In this document: one piece after another, positions 1 through 9,655 of the stretch
Layout: every line of letters begins with the position of its first letter
How positions within the stretch are numbered: position 1 is the first letter of the stretch
DNA from: Dokdonella_A sp044227025
GTDB lineage: Bacteria > Pseudomonadota > Gammaproteobacteria > Xanthomonadales > Rhodanobacteraceae
Length of the DNA: 64,000 nucleotides
Assembly: GCF_044227025.1 (NCBI RefSeq)
Contig: NZ_JBGAFX010000001.1
Span: 558,001-622,000, forward strand
Reading direction: 5' to 3'
Made by a program: the position numbers and the translations under genes
The notes under the pieces: generated by a model
The model's input: only the letters and a program-made list of their open reading frames with translations
Told to the model about the DNA's origin: nothing
Databases searched by the model: none

Positions 1-370
1 GTGCAAGTATCGACATCAGCGCGCCGGCATTCTGCGTGCCGATGCCGCTGGCCTGACCGACGTTCTGCGCGGCCTGGCCCTGGCGGTTGCCGAAGATGTG
101 GCCGAGGATCGCGCCGCCGTCGCCACCGCCGCCGAGCACGCTGCCGAGGATCGAGCCGATGTCGCCGCCGGCATGGTCGGCGGCGGCGTTGTGCAGCGCG
201 TCGGCGCCGGCGTCGGTCGAGGCGTTCCTGGCGAGGCCGCCGACCACGACCGGCACGGCCTGCTGGATTGCCGCTTCGGCCTGCGAGGGATCGATGCCGA
301 GCTGCGCCGCGATCGCCTCGATGCTCGCCGGGTCCAGGTGGCTCAGAACCTGCTGGGTCAGATCGCTCAT
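1..370 (-). CDS. DUF937 family protein (3' end outside window)
   Basis: The ATG is at 370, with AGGAG about 7 bases upstream, and the reading frame is open to the window edge, so the C-terminus is missing. The N-terminus (MSDLTQQVLSHLDPASIEAI) begins a helical segment that leads into Gly/Gly-Asp-rich stretches with GSILGSVLGGGG. This is the pattern of DUF937/YidB-like proteins, whose function is not established. About 123 codons are visible. No signal peptide or membrane helix is seen, so I infer a cytoplasmic protein. It is read away from the HPt-receiver gene at 526. Confidence 0.75.
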   Translation of the reverse strand, partial: MSDLTQQVLSHLDPASIEAIAAQLGIDPSQAEAAIQQAVPVVVGGLARNASTDAGADALHNAAADHAGGDIGSILGSVLGGGGDGGAILGHIFGNRQGQAAQNVGQASGIGTQNAGALMSILA

Positions 371-525
371 CGGAATCTCCTGAAGTAGAGGGGCGTCGCG
401 AGCTTCGCACGTACACCTGTCAGGCAGCTGCCGGGATCGGTCAAAGATCGTGAACCGGCAGCGGCCGTGCGTGTGTCCGCAGACCGGAGCACTATAGTCC
501 CGCGACGAACCGAAGTACGAAGCGG

Positions 526-1287
526 ATGCCGATGAGCGACACCGACCATCGCCTCGAACGGTTGCACCAGCGCTACGCGAACTCGCTGCGTGCGAAGAGC
601 GCGGCGTTGGCGGATGCATGGAGGGCGTTCGCCGCCAGTCCGGATGACGCCGCCTGCGCGCGCGAGCTGTCGATGCAGGTGCACCGCTTGTGCGGTTCGG
701 CAGCGGCCTACGGCTATCGTCGCCTCGGTGAAAGCGCGTGTGCGGCGGATCGCCTGATCGCCGACGAACTGGCTATGCAGGAACCCGCGAGTGGTGATGC
801 GCTGGTGCGCCGGTTCGCGTCGGGCGTGCAGGACGTGCTCGCCGAACTCGCCGCCGCATCGGCGACGCTGCGATCCGCGCCGCTCGCGGGCACGGCGCGC
901 AACCTGCGCGTGGTGCTGGTCGAAGACGATCCGGCGCAGGCATCGCTGACCGCGGCGGAACTGGAGTCGCGCGGTTGCTCCGTGCAGATCGAGGATGGCG
1001 GCGATCATCTCTGGCAGACGCTGTTGCAGCAACCTTGCGATGCGGTCGTGCTCGACTACTGGCTGCGCGCCGAGACCGCGGCGGAGATCGCGCTCGCATT
1101 GCGACGCGAGCCGCAGTTCGCCAACATCGCCCTGGTTTGCTACAGCGTGGAACGCGACGAGCAGGTCCTGCGTGCGGTTCTTGCCGCCGGTTGCGATGTG
1201 GTGGTCGCAAAGGAGGACGGTGCGGAACCGCTGTTCGCGGCGGTCGGCGCTGCCGTCACGCGCATGCAGCGGCACGAGGGACCTTGA
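526..1287 (+). CDS. HPt domain plus response-regulator receiver protein
   Basis: A 253-residue soluble signalling protein. The N-terminal half is a helical HPt-like module with the likely phospho-histidine at His53 in VHRLCGSAAAYGY. From about residue 125 a receiver domain follows, with the acidic pocket VVLVEDDP, the phospho-acceptor Asp177 in VVLDYWL and a conserved Lys in VVAKEDG. There is no DNA-binding or enzymatic output, so it probably shuttles phosphate within a phosphorelay. An alternative ATG lies two codons inside, at 532. No histidine kinase is adjacent; a second HPt protein lies 3.4 kb downstream. The partner kinase cannot be named from the sequence. Confidence 0.8.
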   Translation: MPMSDTDHRLERLHQRYANSLRAKSAALADAWRAFAASPDDAACARELSMQVHRLCGSAAAYGYRRLGESACAADRLIADELAMQEPASGDALVRRFASGVQDVLAELAAASATLRSAPLAGTARNLRVVLVEDDPAQASLTAAELESRGCSVQIEDGGDHLWQTLLQQPCDAVVLDYWLRAETAAEIALALRREPQFANIALVCYSVERDEQVLRAVLAAGCDVVVAKEDGAEPLFAAVGAAVTRMQRHEGP

Positions 1288-1364
1288 AACGCAGGCTGGA
1301 AGCCGATCGTGACGCGACCGCGGATTTCGCCGAGAATCGCCTACCCGCGACAGCAAGGCCAGCC

Positions 1365-2285
1365 ATGCAGAATGCTTCCCCGATATCCCTGATCGGCGCC
1401 CCGACCGACATCGGCGCCGGTGATCGCGGCGCCTCGATGGGGCCGGAGGCGTTGCGCGTTGCCGGTCTCGCTGCGGCTCTGCGCGCGCGCGGGCTCGATG
1501 TCGTCGACCGCGGCAATGTCGCCGGGCCGTTCAACCCGTGGCTGCCACCGCACGATGGCTACCGGCACCTCGACGAAGTCGTCGCCTGGAACCGCGCGGT
1601 GATGGATGCGGTGGCGGCGGAACTTGCGCAGCAGCGCCTGCCGATCCTGCTCGGCGGTGACCATTGCCTCGCGATCGGTTCGATCACCGCGGTCGCGCGC
1701 CACTGCCGCGACAACGGCAAGCACCTGACCGTGCTCTGGCTCGACGCGCACGCGGACTTCAACACCAGTTCGATCACGCCGTCCGGCAACGTGCACGGCA
1801 TGCCGGTCGCATGCCTGTGCGGCTTCGGCCCGGATCCGCTTACCGAGCTTGGCGGCAGTTCACCGGTACTGTCGCCGGAGCAGATCCGCCAGATCGGCAT
1901 CCGCTCGGTCGACGCGGGCGAGAAGAAACTCGTGCGCGACGTCGGCCTCGACATCTATGACATGCGCTACATCGACGAAGTCGGCATGAAGCGCGTGATG
2001 GAGGAGGCCCTGCTCAACCTCGGCCCGCGCGACCACCTGCACGTGAGCTTCGACGTCGATTTCCTCGACCCCGCGATCGCCCCCGGTGTAGGCACGACCA
2101 TCCCGGGCGGTCCGAATTACCGCGAGGCGCAGCTGTGCATGGAGATGATCGCCGACAGCGGCCGCCTCGGTTCGCTCGACATCATGGAACTCAACCCCGC
2201 GCTCGACGTGCGCAACCAGACCGCTGCGCTCGCGGTCGACCTGGTCGAGAGCCTGTTCGGCAAGTCGACCCTGATGCGTGATTGA
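1365..2285 (+). CDS. rocF: Arginase
   Basis: A ureohydrolase of 306 residues, expected to hydrolyse L-arginine to ornithine and urea using two Mn ions. The metal-binding motifs are all present: GGDH at 97-100, DAHAD at 127-131 and SFDVDFLDP around 228-236. The C-terminal ELNP-x-LD-x-x-N-x-TA segment is typical of arginases rather than agmatinases. The length matches the family. The ATG at 1365 was chosen because upstream codons in the same frame read as low-complexity Arg-rich sequence from the preceding gene region. It is followed by the delta-60-repeat gene, with which no functional link is evident. Guanidinobutyrase or formiminoglutamase activity cannot be excluded. Confidence 0.9.
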   Translation: MQNASPISLIGAPTDIGAGDRGASMGPEALRVAGLAAALRARGLDVVDRGNVAGPFNPWLPPHDGYRHLDEVVAWNRAVMDAVAAELAQQRLPILLGGDHCLAIGSITAVARHCRDNGKHLTVLWLDAHADFNTSSITPSGNVHGMPVACLCGFGPDPLTELGGSSPVLSPEQIRQIGIRSVDAGEKKLVRDVGLDIYDMRYIDEVGMKRVMEEALLNLGPRDHLHVSFDVDFLDPAIAPGVGTTIPGGPNYREAQLCMEMIADSGRLGSLDIMELNPALDVRNQTAALAVDLVESLFGKSTLMRD

Positions 2286-2362
2286 GCACTCTGACGCTCG
2301 TGGTCCAGTGCTGCAAATTGGCATATCCTGCGATGTGTACGTGTACGGAAGAAGGAGTTCCG

Positions 2363-4642
2363 ATGAGCATCGCTGCAGTGAGCAAACGCCTGCTTGGCTT
2401 GTTGTTGGCGGTGGTGGTGCCCACGTCCGCCTTGGCTGATCCCCTTGCGCCACTGGCCCAGCCGAACCTCGACCTGGTGACGAACGGAACCGTTTACGCA
2501 GTCGCGGCGCGCCCGGGCGGCGGCATCGTCCTTGGTGGCGTATTCACGCAGGTCAACGGTGTAGCGCGCGCCAACCTCGCGCGCCTGAACGCGGACGGCA
2601 CGCTCGACATCCAGTGGGCACCGAGCGGCGCAAGCTCGATCACCGCACTTGCCGTTGCGGCGGACGACACCGTATACGCGGGTGGCTTGTTCCATCAGCA
2701 GGGCGCTACTTTGTTCACGGAAAAGTTTTCCGGAAACGGCGCCGGCGATGCCGACGCGAACTGGTTTTCGATTGGCTCCTCTGGCGTGAACGCACTCGTG
2801 CTCGATGGGTAGGGCGCGCTGTATGTCGGTGGCTCGTTCAGCGCCGGAGGCATTGAAAATCTCGCCAAGGTGTCGGCGCAGAACGGAATGGTCGACTTCA
2901 CCTGGAATCCGGGGCTCGGCAGCATCCGCGCGATGGCGTTCGACGGCGAGAGCCACCTGTACGTAGTCGGCGACAGTGGGGCGAACAGAGTATCCATTGA
3001 CGGCCAAGGCGTTGTTGATCCGACGTGGGCACCGTTCCGCACCGGTAGCGATGCCAGGGCCCTCGCGTTCGACGTTGCGACGGGTCGGGTCTTCGTGGGC
3101 GGGTGGCTCTGCCCGACCGACGACAACCTTCCATGCAGGCATTACGCGAAAGTCTCCGCGTCGGGAGGCTTCGACGCGCAATGGGATCCGCTGGTGGAGG
3201 GTTCCGATGACGGCATGATCGGGCCGTTGCGGGTCGGCGCAGACGGCTCCGTGATCGTGGTGGTTACCCACGCATCGAGTGAAGCGGTACGCATATCGCC
3301 CGCCGGCGCCGGCATGGTCGATATCCAGTGGCATCCGATGGCTGACGGCCCGATCAATGCTCTCGCCCAAGCGTCGGATGCTTCGATATGGATGGGCGGC
3401 AGCTTCGCGCGTGTCGGGGAATCCTCGCGATTCGGGCTGACCCGGATAGACGCAACCGGCCAACCTGCCGGCCCGCGCTCGGACGCCACGAAACCTGGCG
3501 TGGTCAATGCCGTTGTCGTGCAGCCGGATCAGCATGTGGTGGTAGGCGGCGATTTCAGCTACCTGGGCAGCGCCGGTATCATCAGGAACAACCTGCTGAG
3601 GTTGCTCCCGGACGGGCGCTTCGATCCGCAATGGAATGCGGATGTCGATGGCGTCGTGCGGGCCCTCGCCACGGACGCCGACGGTGCCGTGTATGTCGGC
3701 GGCGCGTTCGAGCATGTCGGGGGCCACGCGCGCCGGAACCTCGCGAAGATCATGCCGGATGCGCTCGCCAGCATCGATCCGATCTGGGATCCCTCGCCGG
3801 CAAACGGACTGCATGGCATCGGCGTCAGTCGCCTGGCGGCGTTCGGCACGCATCTTTTCGTCGGCGGCGACTTTCGGGGAATTGGCGGCGCATGGCAACG
3901 CAACGGACTGGCGCGCGTCTCGACGGAAGGAGTCGGCCTGCCCGACGTCGACTGGACGCCGCAGGCGTATGCGGACGGCGTCGATGCGATGGCGGTCGGA
4001 TCCGACGGCGCGTTGTATGTGGCCGGCGATGTCTATTTCGGCGGCTCGGATTTCATGAGAATCAGCGCGACCGGCGCGATCGATTCCGCGTGGCCACCTT
4101 CGCTGGACGGCTTCGTCCATGCGTTGTTTGTCGATCCACAATCGTCGAGTGTGTTCGCGGCGGGTGATTTCAGGCACGTCGATGGCCTGGCCCAAGCGAG
4201 CGTCGCCAAGCTTTCCCAAATCAATGGCAGCCTGGATGTCTTGTGGCGTCCGGTGTTCGAGTCGGCTTCGTCGTCGACCTGGGGCCTGGCTCCCACGGTC
4301 GGTGCGATCGCTTCAGGTCCAGGCGGCAGTCTGTATTTCAGCGGCTCATTTGACGCCGTGAACAATTCGGCGGCGTGCTACCTCGTCAAGCTGTCGTCGG
4401 TGTCGGCTGATGTCGACATGGACTGGAATCCCTGCGCGTCCGACGGCATGCCTGCCGGCTCGACACCCTTTCCCGGCAGTTCGCCGAGCCCTGTGCGGGC
4501 GCTGGCCGTCAATGCAAGTGGCACGGTCTTCGCCGGAGGCAACTTCGAACGCATGAGCGGAGTCGTCCGCAACGGCTTGGCGGCACTGCCTCCGGCACCA
4601 TTGCCGGACCAGATCCTCGCCGACGGATTCGATTCACCCTGA
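2363..4642 (+). pseudogene. Exported delta-60-repeat beta-propeller protein, interrupted by in-frame TAG
   Basis: The ATG at 2363 has AAGGAG at 2352-2357. It opens a signal peptide (LLGLLLAVVVPTSALA) followed by many copies of the delta-60 repeat, for example FTQVNGVARANLARL followed by ADGTLD-x-x-W. The frame is stopped by a TAG at 2810-2812. It continues without any shift as GALYVGGSFS and further repeats to a TGA at 4642. The Asp-Gly just before the stop is where sibling repeats read (A/S)DGAVYVGG or SDGALYVAG, so one base change or sequencing error explains the break. Full length would be 759 codons. The protein ends LADGFDSP, matching a C-terminal signature seen in three other exported proteins here. 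Function is unknown; an extracellular or cell-surface location is inferred. A restart at the ATG at 2888 would lack a signal peptide. Confidence 0.75.
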
Positions 4643-4747
4643 CACCGGCGACGCAACGTCGCCCGCGGTCGTTTCCGTCAACGTCATGGACAGACACGGG
4701 CAATATCGGTGATAACGTCGCAGACGGGTTTTGGGGGAAGCGGGTCG

Positions 4748-5341
4748 ATGATCTTCTGGATTGCGGGGTCGCTGCTCGTGCTGTTGCTGGCCGCGCTGCT
4801 GTGGCGTTCGCGGCGCGCGCCGGGATTTGCGGACACCGCCGGCGGGCACGCGTCCGAAATCGAGATTGACGAAGTCGACGACGAGATCCGCGGCGTGTTC
4901 ATTGCCGAGATGCGCAACGAGATCGGCAGCCTGCGCCGGAACCTGCCACGCTGGCGCATGGCGCCGACCGATCTCGAGCGCGCGGTGCCGCTGCGTCGCT
5001 CGTTCCACACCCTCAAGGGCGGCGGCCGGCTGGTCGGCGCGGTCGCGATCGGCGACTTCTGCGCGTCGATCGAGCGCTTGCTGTTGGACATGATCGAGGG
5101 TGAGGTGTCCGCGGATCCACCGGTCGTCGATGTCGTCTCGCGCGCGGTCGCGATGCTGCCGAGCCTCTTGGCCGAATTCAGCGGTGAACGGACCGCCGGC
5201 GTCGACGTGCGCGCGCTCGCCAGGACCGCCGAACAGCTCGCTGCGCCAGCACGAAATTCGGCATCACCACGCCGTCCTGCGCCCACGCCCGCGCGCGGCG
5301 CAGGCGCGGTCCGAGCCACACGCCCGGGTTCCGCGCGCTGA
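4748..5341 (+). CDS. Membrane-anchored ChpA/PilL-like HPt domain protein
   Basis: 197 residues. The start at 4748 is preceded by GGGGAAG; an upstream in-frame ATG at 4709 lacks one. Residues 2-17 form a single N-terminal membrane helix (MIFWIAGSLLVLLLAALLW). An HPt domain follows, with phospho-histidine His87 in SFHTLKGGGRLVGA. The LPRWR segment before it and the FHTLKG-x-GR-x-VGA-x-x-IG pattern resemble the HPt repeats of the twitching-motility chemotaxis kinase ChpA (PilL). No kinase, CheW or receiver module is attached, and the tail is low-complexity Ala/Pro/Arg. A free-standing, membrane-tethered HPt of this type is unusual. Its gene ends three bases before the convergent protease stop codon. 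Confidence 0.75.
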   Translation: MIFWIAGSLLVLLLAALLWRSRRAPGFADTAGGHASEIEIDEVDDEIRGVFIAEMRNEIGSLRRNLPRWRMAPTDLERAVPLRRSFHTLKGGGRLVGAVAIGDFCASIERLLLDMIEGEVSADPPVVDVVSRAVAMLPSLLAEFSGERTAGVDVRALARTAEQLAAPARNSASPRRPAPTPARGAGAVRATRPGSAR

Positions 5342-5343
5342 CG

Positions 5344-6684
5344 TCAGTCGAAGCCGTTCCGGAAGATGACGTCGGACGTGCTCAGGCACGCCGGGGTGTG
5401 TGCGGCGACCAGTGTCGATACAGTCGTGATCTGGGTCGGGTGGAACACCAGCTGGTTCTGGCCGCAGTTCGCACCCGTCGCACCGCCGGTGTTGCAATAG
5501 CTCATCAATGTACCGGTGCCGCCGGCCGGGCAGCTGACCGCGCCGCCATAGCAGCCGGAGCCGGCCTCGCCCCTGAAGCAGACGTCGATGGTATTGCTCG
5601 CGGTCGGGTAGGCGCCGGTCGTCACGTTCGTGCAATGCGTGTGCGCGGCGCCGAAGTTGTGGCCGAGTTCGTGGCCGACGATGCGCGCAGACAGGTCGAC
5701 GCCGACGCCGGAGTTCGTGAACACCTTGTTGACGCTGTAGCTGCCGCCGTTGCTCTGCGTGACGCAATACGCATTCACCCAGGCGATGCCGGAGGCGGAG
5801 AAACCGGGATTCTGCGACGACGATTCGCGACCGGACAGCAGCAGCGTGAAGTCGCGCGCCACCGCGGCCTCGTTGTTCTGCCAGTACGTGCCGAAATTGT
5901 TGAGGTCGGCATTGCTCGCGGCCGCGTTGGCCGAAATCGTGTACGGCGTCGTGCCGGTGCGGAATTTCGTCGTACCCTGTTGCAGGGTGACATTGAGATC
6001 GCGTTCGTACATGACGTTCATGGTCGCGAACAGGTTCGCGATCCAGGTCGTCGCGGCGGCGAGGTTGCCGGCGCCGGTGCCGCCGAAGCGGCCGACCAGC
6101 AGTTCCCTGTCGACGTCGACCGCGACTACTGCCGCGCGCAACACGCCGTTGACGCTCTGGCCGCCGAGCGCGAGGGTGAGCGGGTCCGGCAGCGGTCGTC
6201 CACTCGGCACGCCGTCTTCGCTCGGGATTACCTGCGGCGTGATGCCGTTCGGCAGCGTTTCTTCCGCCGTCCTGACGACGAGGCGATGGCCATCGGCAGC
6301 ATCTTCGGCGGTGATCGCGAATGCCCCCGACACGGACGAGCCGGCCCCCGCGACGTTGCGGAAACCCGGATCGAAACCGAGCTGCGCGCGCGTCTGGCCG
6401 CTCGCGTCGTAGCCGATCAGTTCGATGCGCTGGCTGCGCGGCAGCTCGTGCTCGCCGTCCGGCCCGACCGCGACGATGCGCGCATCCTTCGCGTAGATGT
6501 CGACGCGCCTGAACTCGATGCGGCTGCGATTGCCGTGGCCGTCCGGGAAACCGTCGATGGCCAGGCGCGCGCCGACGCGCAGTGCCGCCAGTTCGTCGAT
6601 GCGGAACGTCTGCAGCGGCAGGTGGTCGCCTGCCCATCCCTGAGCGCTGGCGACGCACAGCGCGAACAGCAGGAGTCTGCGCAT
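5344..6684 (-). CDS. Exported zinc metalloprotease (metzincin, reprolysin-like)
   Basis: 446 residues with an N-terminal signal peptide (LLLFALCVASAQGWA). The catalytic zinc site HELGHNFGAAH lies near residues 337-347 and has the third His of the metzincin HExxHxxGxxH pattern. A Met-turn (LMSYCN) follows near residue 393. Cysteines around both motifs suggest disulfides in a secreted enzyme. The first third is a probable propeptide. The protein ends IFRNGFD at its very C-terminus, the same kind of tail seen on other exported proteins in this window. It is most like the reprolysin/M12B-type secreted proteases of Xanthomonadales; the substrate is unknown. It is convergent with the HPt gene at 4748. 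Confidence 0.88.
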   Translation of the reverse strand: MRRLLLFALCVASAQGWAGDHLPLQTFRIDELAALRVGARLAIDGFPDGHGNRSRIEFRRVDIYAKDARIVAVGPDGEHELPRSQRIELIGYDASGQTRAQLGFDPGFRNVAGAGSSVSGAFAITAEDAADGHRLVVRTAEETLPNGITPQVIPSEDGVPSGRPLPDPLTLALGGQSVNGVLRAAVVAVDVDRELLVGRFGGTGAGNLAAATTWIANLFATMNVMYERDLNVTLQQGTTKFRTGTTPYTISANAAASNADLNNFGTYWQNNEAAVARDFTLLLSGRESSSQNPGFSASGIAWVNAYCVTQSNGGSYSVNKVFTNSGVGVDLSARIVGHELGHNFGAAHTHCTNVTTGAYPTASNTIDVCFRGEAGSGCYGGAVSCPAGGTGTLMSYCNTGGATGANCGQNQLVFHPTQITTVSTLVAAHTPACLSTSDVIFRNGFD

Positions 6685-6913
6685 GGCGGTGTGCTCCGTA
6701 TGGCCGGTCCCGAGGGCATTCTAGACCGGTGAAGCGCGCGAGCGCAGCGGCGCTTCGACTGCGCGGCTTTCGGCCGCTCCGCCCGGCGCGAACGGGGCGG
6801 GTGGTCCGACACCGCTGCCTCTTTTCTTGGACCCGACTTGCCCGGCTCATGTTCCGGCGAGGCGCAAGAGCAACGCAGAAGGCTCGCCATCTGCAGGGCG
6901 CGGATTGCGGCCA

Positions 6914-7948
6914 TCAGCGATCGGCTACCGGCTCCTCTCCACGGAACAGCATCGGCCGGTTCGCGACGATCGTAACGGCGGTGCCGACGGCAAGGCCGCT
7001 GAGCGCGAAGCGTGCGCGTTCGTAGACCGCGACCACCGGCAGCGCGAGGCGCGGATGGCGCACCTCGACGCGCACGCTCGCGCCGAGGTCGCGCACGCTG
7101 TCAATGCGTGCGTCCGCGCCGGACGCATCGCCGGTGCGCAGTTCGAGATCATGCGGACGCACGAATGCAGTCACGGTGTCGTCGTCGATGCCGGTCCAGC
7201 GCGCATGCAGCGCGGCCGGCAATTCGTTGACTTCGCCGAGGAAGCGGCACACGGACGGACTCGCCGGGCGCGTGTACAGCGTTTCCGGATCGGCGAGCTG
7301 CTCGATGCGTCCCTTGTTCATCACCGCAATGCGGTCGGCGAGCTCGAATGCCTCCTCCTGGTCGTGGGTGACGAACACGCTGGTCACGTGGATGCGGTCG
7401 TGCAGGCCGCGCAGCCAGCGGCGCAGGTCGCTGCGCACGCGCGCATCGAGCGCGCCGAACGGCTCGTCGAGCAGGAGGATCTGCGGTTCGACGACGAGCG
7501 CGCGCGCGAGTGCGACGCGCTGGCGCTGGCCGCCCGACAATTGCGCCGGATAGCGCTGCGCAAACTCGCCGAGCTGCACCAGTTCGAGCAGTTCGCGCAC
7601 GCGCCGCTGCAGCTCCTCGCGGCGCGGTCGCTTGAACCAGCCGCGCACGCGCAGGCCGAACGCGACGTTCTCGAACACCGTCAGGTGGTTGAACAGTGCG
7701 TAGTGCTGGAACACGAAGCCGACGTGGCGCTTGCGCGCGGAGAGCCCGGTCACGTCGCGGCGCTCGAACAGCACGCGGCCGCGATCGGGGAATTCGAGCC
7801 CGGCAATCGTGCGCAGCAGGGTGGTCTTGCCGCAGCCGGACGGGCCGAGCAGGGCGAGCAGCTCGCCCGAATCGATCGCGAGGTCGATCCCATCCAGCGC
7901 GGGCGCGCTGGCGTAGCGGTAGTGGATGCCGGAAAGTTCGATGCTCAT
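6914..7948 (-). CDS. cysA: Sulfate/thiosulfate ABC transporter ATP-binding protein
   Basis: 344 residues. It is the ATPase of the sulfate importer on the inner face of the cytoplasmic membrane. Walker A GPSGCGKTT, ABC signature LSGGQRQR, Walker B ILLLDEPFGALDA and the H-loop VFVTHDQEEA are present. A roughly 100-residue C-terminal regulatory (TOBE-like) domain follows, as in CysA. Its ATG overlaps the cysW stop codon by 4 bases (ATGA), indicating translational coupling. It is the last gene of the minus-strand operon cysP-cysT-cysW-cysA. Gene order and domain content distinguish it from molybdate or polyamine ATPases. Confidence 0.93.
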   Translation of the reverse strand: MSIELSGIHYRYASAPALDGIDLAIDSGELLALLGPSGCGKTTLLRTIAGLEFPDRGRVLFERRDVTGLSARKRHVGFVFQHYALFNHLTVFENVAFGLRVRGWFKRPRREELQRRVRELLELVQLGEFAQRYPAQLSGGQRQRVALARALVVEPQILLLDEPFGALDARVRSDLRRWLRGLHDRIHVTSVFVTHDQEEAFELADRIAVMNKGRIEQLADPETLYTRPASPSVCRFLGEVNELPAALHARWTGIDDDTVTAFVRPHDLELRTGDASGADARIDSVRDLGASVRVEVRHPRLALPVVAVYERARFALSGLAVGTAVTIVANRPMLFRGEEPVADR

Positions 7949-8805
7949 GCGACGGCGTCATGCTCCGGATCGGCGCGGCGCATGCGCCAGCCGACGAATT
8001 GTTTCAGCAGCAGGGTCGCCAGCGCGAGCAGGGCGAGCAGCGAGGCGACCGCGAACGCGGCGGTGCGCTGGTATTCGTTGTAGAGGATCTCGACGTGCAG
8101 CGGCATCGTGTTGGTGAGGCCGCGGATGTGGCCGGACACGACCGACACCGCGCCGAACTCGCCGATCGCGCGCGCGTTGCACAGGATCACGCCGTAGGCG
8201 AGGCCCCAGCCGATCTTCGGCAGCACCACGCGCCAGAACATCGCGAAGCCGCCGGCTCCGAGGGTGACTGCGGCTTGTTCCTGTTCGCTGCCTTGCGCCT
8301 GCATCAGCGGGATCAGCTCGCGCGCGACGAACGGGAAGGTGACGAACAGCGTCGCCAGCACGATGCCCGGCACGGCGTAGACGATCTTGAGGTCATGCGC
8401 GGCAAGCCATGGTGCGAGCCAGCCCTGCGCGCCGAACAGCAGCACGTAGATCAGGCCCGCGATCACCGGTGACACCGCGAACGGCAGGTCGATCAGGCTC
8501 AGCAGCAGGCCGCGGCCGCGGAACGAGAAGCGCGTGACGAGCCAGGCCGCGGCGATGCCGAACACGGTGTTCGCCGGCAACACGATCGCGGTCACGAGCA
8601 GGGTCAGCCGGATCGCCGCGCGCGCGTCCTCGTCGACGAGGCTCGCGATGTAGAAGTCGACGCCTTTCTCGAACGCGTAGCCGAACACCGCGAGCAGCGG
8701 CAGCACGAGGAACAGGCCGACGAACGCGAGCGCGATCGCGAGCAGCGACCAGCGCAGCCAGAGCGGGTCGCGCAGCGCGCGCGACGGTTGGCGTGACGGA
8801 CTCAT
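7945..8805 (-). CDS. cysW: Sulfate ABC transporter permease CysW
   Basis: 286-residue inner-membrane permease with six hydrophobic segments. It carries the EAA loop motif characteristic of binding-protein-dependent permeases (EQEQAAVTLGAGGFAMFWRV). The start at 8805 lies in an ATGA overlap with the cysT stop codon, and the end overlaps cysA in the same way, so cysT, cysW and cysA are coupled. The protein ends in a short basic and acidic cytoplasmic tail. It forms the translocation pore with CysT. Sequence and operon position agree with CysW rather than ModB. Confidence 0.92.
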   Translation of the reverse strand: MSPSRQPSRALRDPLWLRWSLLAIALAFVGLFLVLPLLAVFGYAFEKGVDFYIASLVDEDARAAIRLTLLVTAIVLPANTVFGIAAAWLVTRFSFRGRGLLLSLIDLPFAVSPVIAGLIYVLLFGAQGWLAPWLAAHDLKIVYAVPGIVLATLFVTFPFVARELIPLMQAQGSEQEQAAVTLGAGGFAMFWRVVLPKIGWGLAYGVILCNARAIGEFGAVSVVSGHIRGLTNTMPLHVEILYNEYQRTAAFAVASLLALLALATLLLKQFVGWRMRRADPEHDAVA

Positions 8806-9629
8806 GCCGAGCGACGCCGCACGCTGACCAGCTGCAGCAGGTTGATCGCGAACAAGGTGGCGAACGAAGCGAGCAGCAGCACGACCGCGATCGCGGTCGC
8901 ACCCGCGTAGTCGTACTGGTCGAGCTTGGCGGTGATCAGCAGTGGCGCGATCTCCGACACCATCGGCATGTTGCCGGCGATGAAGATGACCGAACCGTAT
9001 TCGCCGAGCGCGCGTGCGAACGCGAGCGCGAAACCGGACAGGATCGCCGGCCACAGCGTCGGCAGCACGACGCGATACAAGGTCGTGAGACGGCCTGCAC
9101 CGAGCGTCGCCGCGGCTTCCTCCATGTCCGGTTCCAGTTGTTCGAGCACCGGCTGCACGCTGCGCACGAGGAACGGCAGGCTGACGAACACGAGCGCGAC
9201 GGTGATTCCGCTCGGCGTGTAGGCGACTTTCCAGCCGTGCGCCTCAAGCCACTTTCCCAGCGGACCGGTCGATGCATACAACGCGGTGAGCGTGATGCCG
9301 GCGACCGCGGTCGGCAGCGCGAACGGCAGGTCGACGAGGGCATCGATGAGTCGGCGTCCCGGAAAGCGGTAACGCACCAGCACCCATGCGAGCAACGGCC
9401 CGAAGAACAGGTTGATCAGGCCCGCCAGCGCCGCGCAGCCGAACGTGACGCGATACGAGGCGAGCGCGCGTGGCGTCGTCACCGCGCTCCAGAATTCCGC
9501 TGGTCCGAGCGAGGCCGCCTTCAGCGCGAGCGCGGCCAGCGGCAGCAGCACGATCAGGCCGAGATAGCCCAGGCACAGCCCGAGGGTGAGGCCGAAACCG
9601 GGCAGCGCGTGGCGGCGCCTTCGGCGCAT
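8802..9629 (-). CDS. cysT: Sulfate ABC transporter permease CysT
   Basis: 275-residue inner-membrane permease partner of CysW. The start at 9629 is chosen because AGGAGG lies about 5 bases upstream; an in-frame ATG at 9644 precedes it without a ribosome-binding site. Six transmembrane segments and the EAA motif region (MEEAAATLGAGRLTTLYRV) are visible. It starts 27 bases after the cysP stop codon and ends in a 4-base overlap with cysW. The family is also called CysU. Confidence 0.92.
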   Translation of the reverse strand: MRRRRRHALPGFGLTLGLCLGYLGLIVLLPLAALALKAASLGPAEFWSAVTTPRALASYRVTFGCAALAGLINLFFGPLLAWVLVRYRFPGRRLIDALVDLPFALPTAVAGITLTALYASTGPLGKWLEAHGWKVAYTPSGITVALVFVSLPFLVRSVQPVLEQLEPDMEEAAATLGAGRLTTLYRVVLPTLWPAILSGFALAFARALGEYGSVIFIAGNMPMVSEIAPLLITAKLDQYDYAGATAIAVVLLLASFATLFAINLLQLVSVRRRSA

Positions 9630-9655
9630 GGATGCCTCCTGCATACGCGCCGGAC

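Noticed and set aside
2117..4219. A 700-codon minus-strand open frame opposite the delta-60-repeat gene, tempting because that gene has a stop.
   Set aside because: Its product is Arg/His-rich and lacks domains, whereas the plus-strand repeats are unmistakable on both sides of the stop.
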